From: Melieria omissa
Lineage: Eukaryota > Arthropoda > Insecta > Diptera > Ulidiidae
DNA length: 64,000 nucleotides
Direction of reading: 5' to 3'
NCBI GenBank assembly: GCA_963971225.1
Contig: OZ020267.1
Location: forward strand, 47,811,993-47,875,992
In this document: positions 19,730-31,433 of the stretch, one piece after another
Numbering within the stretch: the first letter of the stretch is position 1
Layout: each line of letters begins with the position of its first letter
The notes under the pieces: model-generated
Seen by the model: the letters and a program-made list of their open reading frames with translations, nothing else
Told to the model about the DNA's origin: nothing
Database searches by the model: none
Made by a program: the position numbers and the translations under genes

Positions 19730-22160
19730 CTATAAGAAAAATTATGATTTTTATTTTTTTATTTAATTTTCGATTCGAATAAGGGGCATTGTAAGTAAAT
19801 ACAGTTGAACCTCGATTATCCGAGCCTCCATTAACCGGCTGAATGGTTGATTTTATACCGCTATTAACCGTGACTTACCTCTATTATGCACATGTACTTG
19901 TGTTTGGTTTTTTTGTATAAACAATATACATATACATATGTATTTTAAATAAATGTATTTTTGTTAAATAGAATAAGATTTCTGATGCAAAAATGAATAC
20001 ATCTTATCAAAAATAAATGAAAATATTAAAATAATTATATATTTAAAAATGTTTATATTAATCCAGGTTCAACTGTATAAAAATAATCATTAGGTATCGG
20101 ATTTATATGCAAAACCTATGCAAAAAATGCAAAAATATGCAAACATATGCAAATATGCAGTTCATATGTTAGCTCATTCTTAATATTTTTCAATAAAATA
20201 GTTACTGTTTTGGTCCCGTTCAAATCGGAAGCTCCAAAAAAATATTAACTTGCATATAATTCCGATCCCTATTAATCATATTACGATGGTATTATGGAAT
20301 GAGCAATGTTAAGGTACATTTGAGGGCAAGTGTGAAGGAAAATTTATGCAGAATTGGTAATGAAAATATGTTTCAGACATCGTTACTAAAAATAAATCTA
20401 AAAAATAAAGACGAAAACTTTAAAACCCACAAATTTTCTTTAAACTCGAGTGAAGTGCGCTATAATCGAAGAACAGGCCAATCCACCTGGCCGAATTTCC
20501 CGAATTTTTCCACATGGTATCTTAATTGCTTTTGCTTTGCATGAAAAACATAGTTTTTATTGAAATAGTCCAAAAACAAAGTTAAATGAATTTTTTGACA
20601 CAATCTCCGCATCGAATCATTTTAGTACTTTATGCCACTATCGATACGATTTCTGTATTTAATGCTCAACGCTTGTTTGCCATTTGAGCGAGGCATTTTT
20701 ATTTTGAAAATTTTCCCACAATTGTTTGAAAGATATATAATGGGGTGCTCACAGTTTAATCGTTATTTTGTAGGGAAAGTTTCCTGAAATTCGTATTCAA
20801 ATCTTATGATTGCAAAAGAAACCGCCTAAGCATTAACCCTCATTAGCGCCATTTCATTATTGCAAACAGATGCTTTTAACTCAATTTAAATATAAAAACA
20901 AAAAACGTTCACATGTTCTATATTTCATTGCAAAGGGAATTCCGTAGAGAATATATGGTAACAAATTTATTATATCTTTCAGCCCTGATTCCGACCGTCG
21001 GTGTTCTACATTACGATTATCGGAAATATTTTCCGATGCAACCCCGTTCTCAAATTAAGTTCGAAAGAATTTTAATCGAAAAATTGGTGTTCTGCATTCC
21101 GATTGTCGGACATTGTTGTCGAAAATATTTCGTTAAATTTTGTTTAAATCGGAATGGTGGAATTTAAATCGGAAAGCAGCAAAACGAAAACAAACAACGA
21201 AAATGTAAGTAAACAGTTTAAACACCGTGTTAAATCATACTAATACATTCATTTCTTATCAGAGAGAGCAAAAGACTCCTGACCAGAGCAAAATGCTCTT
21301 GAATTTCATAGAGGACGAGGCGAAGAGATTCAGTAAAGGCGACAAATTCTTCAGCTTTATTGCTATTGTGAATGCCAGTTGTATGGAGTGGAAGAAGTTT
21401 CAAATTGAGACGATTTTTGTGATTTTAAAAATTAATAACTTCAAAACTAGACAACTCCAACTTAAAAATCCTCCTTTAATAGTGAATATTACCTACCATA
21501 CAAATTTCAGTGCTTTATCTCACCGAACAGACATACGAGATTCGCCCGATAATTATTTTCTATGGAAAGTATTTCGTGAAAGTATTTTCAGAAACTTTAT
21601 ACTTTCAATCGCACACCGAAAGTACTTTACTGCATAGTGTAACACCTTTAGGGCTTTACCCGAGAAATTTGGATCGACATCGAACCACGCTGACGAACCT
21701 GTTCGAACGTGTAATTGATTTACTTTAGTATGACAAGGTTGTTACACCACGTGGAAGATAAGATTTGTATTTGGTATACTGTGGTAATCTATCAATTTAC
21801 GTTTAAATACGTAACATTTCACACAAACCACTCATTAATGTAATGCGAATACGGCAGTTACAATAGCCAAAGAACATGAATTATTCAAAGCACTCTTAAA
21901 AATACTGAATTTACGCAACACTACAAGATCAGATGGTTTACGGAAATGATTTGATGCATAAACTCACACCGATGATATTAAATCTTTTCACACATGTTGT
22001 TTTCAATTACGTTATTTAAAACTTACGTTTCAATTACTTTAATATGCTGATACTGCGATATCTCATCATGAAGAACTTCCTTGACCTTCAATGAAAATGA
22101 TTGTCCCGGCCACAGCTCATTTTGAATTTCACTAAACCAACCCACGTTGATAGCATCCAT
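18991..22160 (-). CDS. SpdS: Spermidine synthase, two exons
   Basis: Transfers an aminopropyl group from decarboxylated S-adenosylmethionine to putrescine, making spermidine in the cytosol. Exons 22160-22027 and 19729-18991 (873 nt) encode 290 residues, the normal length. Intron: GTAAGT donor, CTTATAG acceptor. An in-frame TAA 9 bp before the ATG supports the start. Visible motifs: N-terminal WFSEIQNELWPGQSFSLKV (beta domain, residues 8-26); QCTLRDEFSYQE; the nucleotide-binding loop GGGDGG at 90-95; an acidic residue after VHQVEID near 113; GDGFEYM near 144; the catalytic TDSSDPVGPA with the first Asp at 162; and a conserved YYSSEVHSAAFALP tail. No disruption is seen. The 2.3-kb intron contains a MITE and a transposon-like fragment. 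Confidence 0.97.
19802..20075. mobile_element. Pogo-like MITE in the SpdS intron
   Basis: The ends CAGTTGAACCTCGATTA and, inverted, CAGTTGAACCTGGATTA are flanked by TA at 19800-19801 and 20076-20077. The 274-bp unit has no coding. CAGTTGAACCTCG-type ends with a TA target are those of pogo/Tigger derivatives. Confidence 0.85.
20110..20165 (+). repeat. Cluster of ATGCAAA motifs
   Basis: ATGCAAA or a one-base variant occurs six times in about 55 bp, including ATGCAAAT, the POU-factor octamer. Could be simple sequence or a binding-site cluster; nothing else supports regulation. Confidence 0.3.
20166..21180. other. SpdS intron, remaining part
   Basis: Non-coding. GTGTTCTACATTACGATTAT near 21000 and GTGTTCTGCATTCCGATTGT near 21090 are diverged direct repeats, probably part of an old element. 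Confidence 0.4.
21181..21435 (+). pseudogene. Myb/SANT-like DNA-binding fragment with an intron
   Basis: Within the SpdS intron, opposite strand. A GTAAGT at about 21205 and an acceptor TTCTTATCAG ending at about 21261 bracket a small intron. The exon after it reads KTPDQSKMLLNFIEDEAKRF, SKGDKFFSFIAIV and MEWKKFQ, resembling the zeste/Myb-SANT-like domain (Myb_DNA-bind_5) found in insect transposon-associated and regulatory proteins. The frame then runs into AT-rich sequence and the fold is incomplete. Domain identity is from pattern only. Confidence 0.4.
22027..22160 (-). CDS. SpdS: SpdS coding exon 1
   Basis: ATG at 22160; 44 codons plus two bases, then GTAAGT. Encodes the N-terminal beta domain that contributes to oligomer contacts in this family. 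Confidence 0.95.
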
Positions 22161-22802
22161 CGCACAAAGTTACTGCGGTCGACTCGACAAGCAAACTCAA
22201 AGATCGGGGTTACCACGACATTAAGTAGAATGTATTAATTAGGGTTACCCAATCTTGTATTAATAAGGTAATGACACTAATGCAACAACAAAATCCCCAT
22301 GTATTTTGTTAGTGCTTATGGAAATGCTGAATCTCAAAATCAAATCAGAACCCACAGCGGTGGGCGGCCACTTTTATCATTTTGACAATAAGCATGCCCA
22401 TTCGCGAATAATCAAAAGAAAATCAGAAGAAACAAATTTAATCAGCTGTGTTGCCACCACTACCTTATTAATTTGCCTTGGGGTTACCGGTGCGTAAAGC
22501 AATTCTACACAAATTGAGATATGGGCAACTCAGCTGAACGAACTCGAGCACGGTTGCCATTCACCCAAAATATTGTTAACCAGATTATTGTAGAAAAGTA
22601 ACCACTTGTAACCACTCCTTACATTGTGTGGCAGAATTTAGATTTGTAGGGCGAAACAATGCAAGCAAAAAAAGAAGAAATAACACAAATCAATAAGCAC
22701 AACAACCATACAACACACAATTTACAAAATGTATACATTGTTTCCTCCAGGAAATAACATGCGAGCAAAACACAAATAAAAAGTTTTTCGCATCTTTTTC
22801 AC
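22161..22802. other. SpdS upstream region
   Basis: Contains the presumed SpdS promoter, but I see no TATA box, DRE or other clear motif. No other gene. Confidence 0.4.
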
Positions 22803-22905
22803 GCCCAAATGGGTATTTTCAAAGTGGTTACATTATCTCATTTGCATTTCGTTTGGCAGTTAATGTCAAACGCTCAATACTCTTAGCAGCTTCTGATTAC
22901 TGACT
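22803..22905. repeat. Partial copy of the MITE at 39411-39960
   Basis: GCCCAAATGGGTATTTTCAA, AGTGGTTACATTATCTCATT and TTTGGCAGTTAATGTCAAA match the left part of the 39411-39960 element in the same order. The right half is missing. Confidence 0.6.
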
Positions 22906-23225
22906 AAAAAATGTATTTTTCGGTCACGCAAATCTAGCACAGCAGGTCCCACACGTACTTCGGCTATACTAAGTTTTGTCGCTGGCTTCGGCAAACTTCA
23001 ATTTTCGAAGTTTACCTTCATGCTCTGTTAGAATGTTCGACAATGAACATCAATTGCGAGCTGTGCTGTGCTGATGAGCACGAGACGGCGCGCCGCGGCG
23101 TACCGTTTGCAAATTCGAATATGCAAGGGTGTGTGTCCGTGGAAAAATAAATGTGCGTGTTGCTTGTGGATGCGCTGAGGCGAATGAAAACAATACGAGC
23201 AACTGCACAAGATGAACAGAAATTT
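22906..23225. other. Non-coding stretch
   Basis: No gene or repeat recognised; moderately GC-rich near 23080-23105. Confidence 0.35.
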
Positions 23226-26200
23226 AATTTTTGTTATTCACGACACGTTTATCTTTCGATGTTCGGAGAAAACTTCTGCTCCTAATGCGCATTCCATTTT
23301 GGAGCCATCGGTGTAGATTGTGGTACTCATGTTATTCAGGATGTTCCCTCTCTTCCATTCTAGACGAGAGGGGATACGGATATTGTAATTGTTCCCAAAG
23401 ACCATGGTAGGAATTGCATAATCCGTCGTTGTAGGCAGGCCCCTTTGCCCTTGTGATAAAAGACTGCCGTGGCCATACGGTCTGTCCTTCAGCAACCTGT
23501 TTCTCTCAGCCTAAGAGCACTAAGAGTTGCGGCCTTCATAATATGCAGATCGACGGGAAGCAGGTGCGTCAGCACGTTTAGCGCCTCTTCAAGACAGGAT
23601 CTAATCGCTCCCGTAGTTCCGGTATAAGCTGCTCTTGGTAGTCTACCGAATTTGGTAATGTTGTATTCCCTTCTGAGGGCTTTCTACCAGACCAGAGCTC
23701 CGTATGATAGTATTGGACGTGCAACCATCTTGAACATCCATCTTTGCCAGGCGTGAGTGCCAAGCGATTAACCTATCCAGGCCACCCTGAAGGATTGCAC
23801 TAATCACATCAGGGCACATCCCTGACGCCATTAGAACCACGTCGCCAACGTAACCGTCTTGATTCCTCTGAGGTTAAGTTCTGTTAAGGTGTTCTTGATG
23901 GCACAAACCCACAGAAGAGGCGACAGGAATTGTCTATGACAATTTCCTGTAACTCACTTGTCAGCTGGTACAGAGCAGTCTCGGTGGAACGACCTGCTCA
24001 GTACAAATGAAGTTAGGCAAATTGGCCTGAAGGATTTCGGATAAAGTAAATCCTTCTTACCGGCCTTTGGTATAAAACCTACTTTTGCCCTCCTTCAGGC
24101 TTCTGGTATATAACCCAGTGTCAGACTGGCTTTAGTAATTTTCAGGAGATGGTGTTTGAAGGGGCCCCTCCCTTTCTGTAGTAGGACCGGAAAGATGCCA
24201 TCGGGTGATTTCAGTGGTTTGAATGTATTAACCGCCCACTGTACCCTTTCCTTCGAGCAGATTTTCTTTGCCACTCACCAGTCTCTTTTAGAGTTCATGC
24301 ATAGCGCCTCAGCCTGTCCCGCTCCTCTCCAAGCAATAGAGCCCGGGGAGTGAGTATCTAAAAGTAGCTGAACCTTATCTTCCTCACTCTCGGTAAAATC
24401 CTCATTGCTTTTCTTGAGGTTGGTAAAGGTCAGAGGTTGTGGCTCTTTGCCATAACCTTAAAGAGTCTGGATGCCTCACAGGTTTGTTCTATATTTTCGA
24501 AGAAATTTCTGCGCTCTCCTTATTATAGAGTGTCAGAGTTCTCCTATACTTGGTCTAGTTCCCGGTACGTTTAGCCCGGTTGAATAACTTGCGAACTTGC
24601 TTCGCAGTATGCTAAGGTCCTTATTCCACCAGGGTACGTCCCTGGAGGAAGCAATCTTGCTGACTGGGCAGCTGTCCTCATACGCATCGATAACTGCCCT
24701 ATTCAAGCAGTTCACCATAGTATCTAGCTCCATGGAGTTCCTGATACTTTCCCCCAGCCCAATGTTGGTGGAGTTAAGATTCAGTATTTCCTGGAACTTT
24801 TCCCAGTCTCTTTTCCTGGGATTTCTTAAAATTTTCCAGAGCAGAACCTTCAATGTCAAAACGTATTATTGTATGATCCGACATTGAAGGCTCACGAGAC
24901 ACCCTCCAGTGTTTATCCAGTTCGGAGCTTAGAGTATTTCCAGGACTTCCTCTCTCGAACTAGTTACAAACGTTGGTATATTTCCCAAGTTAAAAGTTTC
25001 TAATTTACTATTAATAAAAAATTCTAAAAGGTACTCACCCCTTTGATTCGTGTCGCTGCTCCCGCAGGCTTCGCTGTGCGCATTCGCATCGCAACCAAGT
25101 ATAAGTGGCAGCTTCTTCAGCTCACAGTTCTTCACCAGTTTAGAGACTGCCTCTGGCGTATCCAGGAAAGTAACCTCTCCTGGAAAGTAACCTGTGGCCA
25201 TCACTATGTCCTGCGCGGTCTCATGTATAGGGGTTTTCATTTCGAACCGAAAACTTTGGCAGCCCTGCGTTCGACAACCGCAGCTGTCATCTGTCGTTGC
25301 ATTGTGTTAATATTGTAGTTTAGTGTTTGCCATTTATGAAAAGGGACCGATTTAGCATTGCTCAGCGCGTAAACATTGTGAAAATTCACTACAAAAGTGG
25401 TGAAAATTTGGGCACCACTTTTCGCGCACTAAGAAAGGATTTCGGACGTCACGGAAGGCCTGTTTTGTCAACAATTTCGGATTTATTGGCGAAATTCGAA
25501 CGAGCTGGTTCTGTACAAGATGTACAGAGGCCAATACGTAATCGCCCTGCTCGTTCGGCAGAAAATATTGCTGCTGTAGCTGCCGGACGAAGGACAGACC
25601 GTTACCGTAAATTCTGAACGTTGTGGCCGTATGATAAACGATGAACGCATAATTTCGCGTTTTGGTGATGCCAATTGGCCGTCAAGATCATGCGATCTGA
25701 ACCCTTTGGACTTTTTTCTTTGAGGCTACGCCTTGAGGGACAACATACGTCCAGTTCTTGGTGCCTTACAGCCTGCTATATGTAAAAATGTCATCGAAAA
25801 TTACCTAAAAAGAATCGAGGTGTGCCAGGCTGCTCGTGGCGGTCATTTGAATGATGTCATATTTCATTACTAATGGCAGAAACCAAATATTATTTTGATA
25901 ACAAATTTTCATCAAAATTTTAATTAATTTTTTTTCTTTATTTACTTTTTCGGCTCATGATGAAAACCCCTATATTTGTACCGGTATCTGTACCGCAACA
26001 AGATCCCTGGAAAGACTTCCTTTGAAGACATATGAAGTTCAAACCATTGATTATTAACATGCAGGCTCTTGGGTTGTTACATCTGATATCCCAAATTACC
26101 TGTATGTTCTTTTCTGCCAAACCCTTGATTTTGTCCCTGCACACCCAAAGTTCTTGGACCAGCACCACGCTCAGTTTATTCCTGAGGGTTGCCCTCGCGA

Positions 26201-26300
26201 TGACCGTAGAAGCGGCCTTCGCGTGGTGCAGATTAATCTGCGCAACTGCAGTGCTTCTCATAGCGGCTTCAGGGTTTTTCGGCACCGCCTTCATCCTCCG
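23226..26300 (-). pseudogene. I-group LINE ORF2 (endonuclease, RT, start of RNase H), broken
   Basis: Minus strand. The endonuclease starts at 26230-26200 (AQINLHHAKAASTVIARA, then VVLVQELWV) and resumes after an inserted transposon with ILGCDANAHSEACGSSDTNQ and FNLGNIPTFVT (25240-24950). A linker follows at 24859-24533 (VPWWNKDLSILRS). Reverse transcriptase remnants come next (24350-23600), where the expected YADD box reads as YVGDVVL-like sequence near 23850. The last part (23495-23238) is the start of RNase H with YTDGSKMECALGAEVFS. The 3' end is missing. Many frameshifts; RNase H places it in the R1/LOA/I group. Confidence 0.8.
25228..25972 (+). mobile_element. Short Tc1/mariner-like element inserted in a LINE endonuclease
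   Basis: The ends TATAGGGGTTTTCAT and its inverted counterpart are flanked by TA (25226-25227, 25973-25974). Inside, 25327-25617 encodes an N-terminal HTH-type domain (RFSIAQRVNIVKIHYKSGEN, STISDLLAKFERAGSVQD; DUF4817-like). After a deletion and frameshift, the C-terminal part reads DANWPSRSCDLNPLDFFL and VIENYLKRIEVC. The catalytic middle is largely missing, so it is a 745-bp deletion derivative. The LINE reading resumes on both sides, so it inserted after the LINE. Confidence 0.85.
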
Positions 26301-27693
26301 TCAGACCGCTCTCCTTATCTAAGTCCGACAGGGTGACTCTATCGGAGTCTTCGTCGTCAGCGGCTATGCTCAGCATCGAGAGGTCGATCGCATCGATCCC
26401 CTCGACTTCGTGAGATAGGAGGCTAATCTCCTCGTCGCCCTCACTGCCAGCAGCCTCCTTCTTTACCAGGGTAGCCACCTCCTTTGGCTCTCGGCTACGC
26501 CTTCCGCAGGAGTATTTGTTGCTCGCGTGTCAGCCACCTCCGGCTGCTCAACCTGTACCGCAGGACGCACTTGCACTTCTTGATAGCCTCTATCGATCGG
26601 TCTTCGACCCCGATCGTCAGGACCTTGCCATCCTTCTCGTCCCTTGAACGGAAGATTATCCACAGATTATTGTGCAGCCCCTTGTTTTAGGCGAGGAGCA
26701 AATCGGGGAGCTGTTTGCTGTCCTTCCCTACAGCCTTCAGGAGGTAAAAAGTCAGCAGATGCACGCCAGGTATTAGGTCCCCGTCACACGTTGCCAACTT
26801 TCCCCCCTTCCAGCCAGGTCGAATGGGGACTAGACCCTTAAGCCATTCTGCTGTTTCCGGACTTGCACAGTCAACCAGCATGAGTCTTGGCCGAAAGTGT
26901 ATGCCATCGAACTGGAGTTTAGCCCTCTAGCCCTTGCACATTTCCGTCACGAGTGCCTCTCAATCGAACCCTGTTCCTCTATGAAGAGTGTGCTTACAGG
27001 GAAAGATGCCGGGAGTATTGCCAGTCTAACGCCCTTGGCGGCACTGGCATAGGTGCTTCCTGGGCTCTTGACTCCCGTCTTTTGTCTTAGTACATTCCGA
27101 GTTGGCACCTCAGTCTTTGTCTTCTTGGCCGTATTGCCCTTCTGAGGGCTGATCTTGGTAGCGCCCCTCTTCTTCGCGTCAAGTGAGGTAGGTTTTGCGC
27201 GGTCCAAGACCTTCTGTTTGGTCTGGTCATGCGTTAAGCCCTCCTTGAGATAGCGCAAGTACCATTTGACACCTGCGCCACTCAACCCAGTCTCTCTCCT
27301 GATCTTCGCAAGTTTGCTCGGTTTGAGAGTTTGTACGGATGTCAGGCCAGTACTCGTCGAGGGTTGTGGTATCGTGTCCGTGGGCGCCGAAGCACCCGCA
27401 GACCCCACTACCACCCGAATTTCCATCCGTTTGTCCTTAGTCCCGGTCCTTTCTGGCTTTGGCCTAAATTTACCTACTTTGGTACCAAAAGTGCCAGATA
27501 GCGTACGTCTGGCCGTCCTCTTACCCCTAGGAGTAGAAACCTGGACGTCAGTGTCCTGGATATACTCCACCTGACGTGCCAGTTGTGTTGCGGTATAAGA
27601 ACTCGCTGCTGAGTTTAAATTCCTCAATTGTTTCTCCATACTGATTCCCACGAGTGTAGGGGTCTGGAGGCCCGCCGTGCCATAGCCCAACAT
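26270..27693 (-). pseudogene. LINE ORF1 (gag-like, DUF4780-type)
   Basis: Minus strand, upstream of ORF2. 27693-26947 is open for about 248 codons and contains MEKQLRNLNSAASSYTATQL, ARQVEYIQDTD, a basic middle and SAAKGVRLAILPASFPVSTL, followed in other frames by CASPETAEWLKGLVP (26881-26687) and an acidic tail (26478-26269). The order resembles insect LINE ORF1 proteins with a DUF4780 domain. Two or more frameshifts break it. Confidence 0.7.
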
Positions 27694-27905
27694 TTAGTGC
27701 CGGTTCCGAACGGTAGGTTGGGAGCTTTTTCATAGGCAATTTTTACTCTCAGATGTTTGCCATTTCCAGCTGAGAGGACAGCCACCGAAAGAGAAAACGA
27801 GTTTCCCGTTATTTTTTTTAGGTGTTATTACAGGCAGTATTTGAACCTGCGGTTGCTGCCTTCGACTCGTTGTCCAACGTACTAACCAACTGAGCCACGG
27901 CGGCT
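27694..27905 (-). mobile_element. SINE family B (copy 2)
   Basis: Minus strand: head GCCGCCGTGGCTCAGTTGGT at 27903, then the same body as 15309-15640 (TTTCGGTGGCTGTCCTCTCA) up to ACCTACCGTTCGGAACCGG. The 3' third is missing; it stops at the start of a LINE ORF1. Confidence 0.8.
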
Positions 27906-27949
27906 GCTCCTAGCGACCCATTTTCCGGGAACCAGGATAATTCCCACTG

Positions 27950-30180
27950 TGGTGGGTAGTTGTGAGGTCAATGACACAAGTAATAGGACTAAAAGGCTTA
28001 ACTGGTTTTCCGCGTCAGAAGTAGTAACGGAGGAGGCGGTAAGGTTTTATTTTTCCTCCTTCGAAAGTCCCCAGGACTTGATAAAGTTTACCCGATAATG
28101 CTGAAGAGAGGTGTAGACAAGCTGATGAAAGCTCTTATAGAGATCTTCACGGCTTACCTTGCTCATGGTAACACTCCAACTCTTTGGCGAGAGGTCAGAG
28201 TGGTCTTCATTCCCAAACCAGGGAAAGATGACTATACGCTGGCCAAGAGCTTTAGGCCAATCAGCCTGACTTCTTTCATGCTGAAAAGCTTACAGCGAAT
28301 GGTAGAAAAGCACATCCGAGCGAAGGTGCTGACAAGGAGCCCACTCAATAGAAACCAACACGCTTTAGGTTAGGTAAGACAGGCGGCTTGCTGTCAACAC
28401 GCTTACCAGAGTGGAAAATTATGCGACTCAGCCCAGAGGTCGGACGAGGATGCCCCCAGGGTGGTGTCCTCTCTCCACTTCTGTGGTTTTTCGTGGTCGA
28501 CTCTCTACTAAGGCAGATGCAGGATCTCGGAATTCATGTCCAAGCATACGCGGACGATGTCTGTGCACTAGTGTCAGGACGATCCCTCAGGATGATTTGC
28601 AAAAAAATGCAGAAAGTCCTGGATAAGATTGATAACTGGTGCACAGGACAGGGTCTTTCCGTCAATCCCAGTAAAACGACTCTGGTCCTATTTACTAGGA
28701 AGCGGAATGTGGATTGTCTCGAACTGCCAGTACTGAAACGTGTGACCCTCAGTCTATCCACGGAAGTGAAATATCTAGGGGTAATCCTAGATAGGAATCT
28801 AATGTGGAAGACGCATGTCTTGACGAGGGTAGACCGTGCGCTGAAGGTTTTCCAACAGTGCCGTCGAGCTTTTAGCAATACCTGGGGCCTGAAGCCGGCG
28901 GTGGTCTTTTGGATATATACCGCACTCATCAGGACCATAATTACGTACGCATCGGTAGTCTGGTGGAGACGAACAATGGTTAAGTCCACAGCTTTGGCTC
29001 TGAACCGACTACAAAGAAGTGTATGTATATGCATTACGGGTGCCATGAGCACTGTCTCGGGTGACGCCCTTAATGCCATGCTTGACCTGCTTCCCCTGGA
29101 TCTAAAAATTCAAGAGGAGGCGATGAAAGCGACATGTCGGCTATATTCCTATGGATACTAGCATGACAACAAGGGCTCGGTTCATAGAGAAATCTTCAAG
29201 AGGTTGTCAGTGCAATATCCGTTGCTTCTGGCCACTGAGGATTGCCTAATACCCGGAGTATCCTTTAGGAGAAACTTTGAAGTGAGGTTCCCAACGCGCG
29301 GGCAATGGGACAAACCAGAGGCCATGCTAAGGGATCTGACGGATATTTTCTTCCCTGACGGATCCAAGACTGTTAAAGGTACTGGAGCTGGATGGCACCT
29401 CGATGGAAGTGTCAACTGCTACTACTTACTGGGTGGGTTGCCTACCGTCTTTCAGTCGGAAATCTTCGTCATTCTGAAGGTAGCGGAATGGATAATCGGG
29501 AGGAAATGGTGCGGAACATATAGGAGTCTGTATTGACAGTCAAGCTGCACTTAAGGCCCTGGAGAACGCGCGTGTTACCTTAAGATTGCCCAAGAATGTA
29601 AGATGAAGCTTAAATCAGTCGCGAGACGTAATAAGCTCCAACTTATCTGGGTTCCGGGACACTGCGTTGTTCTAGGTAATGAAACTGCCGATGAACTGGC
29701 TAACTGTGGATCAGGGTGCACACCCATGGGACCAGAACCAATAATCGGCACCAGTCTAGCAGGAACCCTAGACTGGATCAAGTCCTATGTCAACAACCTA
29801 CATAGAGAACGTTGGTCTAGCTTGGGAAGCTGTAAGACTGCCAAGTGTTTTGTGAAAAGCTTGAATAGGAAAGCAGGGAATTTCCTCCAGGATCTGAGAA
29901 GGAAGACCTCCGACGAATGGTCAGGTTAATCACAGGACACAATCCATGGGGGCGAAATATGGCCAACATGGGCATCATCGAAGATCCGACTTGCGTGTCT
30001 TGCCTGGAGGAGGTAGATAGTACAGAGCACTTTCTCTGTGCATGTCCGGCCTTCTCTAGAACAAGATTGCGCACGCTGGGTTCAGATGTTATGAGAATGG
30101 ACGAAGTTCATTCTCTCGCCCTGTGTGAACTCCTGAGATTCATTAATGAGTCCGGGAAATATGCACAGGAGAATCCATAA
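27950..30180 (+). pseudogene. I-group LINE ORF2 (RT, RNase H, zinc knuckle), broken
   Basis: Plus strand, 5'-truncated. 28040-28370 encodes the start of the reverse transcriptase (REVRVVFIPKPGKDDYTLAK, SFRPISLTSFMLKSLQRMVE). A deletion at about 28370-28385 removes the part with the first catalytic aspartate. 28388-29161 resumes with RGCPQGGVLSPLLWFFVVDS and the YADD box (QAYADDVCALVSG). RNase H follows in broken frames (FPDGSKTVKGTGAGW; LIWVPGHCVVLGNETADELA), then a CCHC-like LCACPAF region at about 30030. The stop is at 30178-30180. RT-RNase H order places it in the R1/LOA/I group. Confidence 0.88.
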
Positions 30181-30360
30181 CTCCCTCTCCCCTTCCACCC
30201 ACTTTCTCTTTTTCTTTTCCCATTCCCATTTCCTCTATCAACCTTTTTCCTGAGCCTGACCTCCCTTAGGTTATTTCCTCGGCTGCCCTTCACATCCATC
30301 CATCCCTATCAATGGTTTTGAGAGATCTCAAACATTGACTTTTTTGTGATTTAAAAAAAA
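30181..30360 (+). mobile_element. 3' UTR and A-rich end of the plus-strand LINE
   Basis: Pyrimidine-rich sequence followed by a short tail ending in an A run at about 30351-30360, as expected for a LINE 3' end. Confidence 0.5.
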
Positions 30361-30369
30361 TCAATTTGC

Positions 30370-30389
30370 ATGGGTAAAATTTTACCCAT
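30370..30389. repeat. 20-bp palindrome between two LINE 3' ends
   Basis: ATGGGTAAAATTTTACCCAT is a perfect palindrome. It lies between the tails of a plus-strand and a minus-strand LINE. Confidence 0.6.
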
Positions 30390-30394
30390 TAGGC

Positions 30395-30955
30395 AGCAAT
30401 GGGTTAAAGTTGCTCATAGGCAACTTGTGAGTCTCGAAAGGTTTTCACTTTATGTAGAATACAACATAAACTTGATTGGTTGGTTTAAGTGGCTGACTCA
30501 CAGTCCCCCTGCAAGTCACAATTAGCGCATAGACGCCGTTTTGGTACCACATGCTCACCGAAAACTAAAACCTGGTTTGTATTATGACTAAATCTACCTG
30601 GTGGAATTTAGGTATCTAAGAAGATTCCCCAGACTTACTGTCGAGCAGCCGGTCGAACAAGTAAGGAAGTGTTTCCCTAGAGACTTAAATATTGCCCTTG
30701 CCAAAGCTGGGCAGTGACAGAGGAAGGGGTTTGGTGTCTCTTTCTCATCTAAATTCCCGCAGCTCCTACAGTGGGTATTGAAGGCGATGCTTAGCCTCTC
30801 CGCATGTGGACCTATGGTCCAGTGGCCTGTGATGACCGCCGTAAGCCTAGCGACGTCCGTGCGAGATTTGTAGATAAGCTCGCGGGATCTCTGCTCATTG
30901 TAGGAGGGCCACGTCTCCCGCGAGGTACGACAAACTTACTTTCCAAATATTGTTT
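30395..30955 (-). pseudogene. LINE 3' fragment (end of RNase H, zinc knuckle)
   Basis: Minus strand: TAVITGHWTIGPHAERLSIA, then HCRSCGNLDEKETPKPFLC and HCPALARAIFKSLGKHFLT, the CCHC-containing tail of R1/LOA-type LINEs, followed by 3' UTR. It lies tail-to-tail with the plus-strand LINE. Confidence 0.75.
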
Positions 30956-31402
30956 GCTTATTTTTGTAAACACTTGGATATTATTTTAAACAAAACACTT
31001 CTGCCAGACGACTTCCTTTTACATTGCTGCACAAAATTCAAAACAACTGTGAGGATAATGGTACTTTTTGCATGTTTTACTTTGATTCCAATTCTGAAAA
31101 TATTAACCTCATGGTACTTACTTAAATGATTGTCACTTAATCATTAGTTATAGCGTATGCTATTGAAGGGCAAATAGACGAAGTTTGGGGTTAGTTATAC
31201 TTTACAAGTACTTTCCAATAAAAACAAACTCCTCACTTTAGCACGCATGTGGTTCACTTCACGACTTGAAAGTACATATGAAATCAGGAGAATTAACTTT
31301 ACCATAAACACTCAAACCATGTTGTGCTGGAAGCCCACACGAATTCGCAGCATGTTGCACGTTTTAAATTAAATGAAAAACAAATTCATGATTAAATTTT
31401 AA
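30956..31402. other. Intergenic DNA 3' of DNAJC16
   Basis: No gene or repeat recognised. Confidence 0.4.
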
Positions 31403-31412
31403 TTTATTTATT
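31403..31412 (-). terminator. Tandem poly(A) signals of DNAJC16
   Basis: Two overlapping AATAAA hexamers on the minus strand, about 22-26 bp after the stop codon. The 3' UTR is therefore very short if these are used. Confidence 0.5.
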
Positions 31413-31433
31413 CCCACAAATTAGCACATGTAA

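Noticed and set aside
28534..29079. 181-codon minus-strand frame
   Set aside because: Antisense shadow of the LINE reverse transcriptase.
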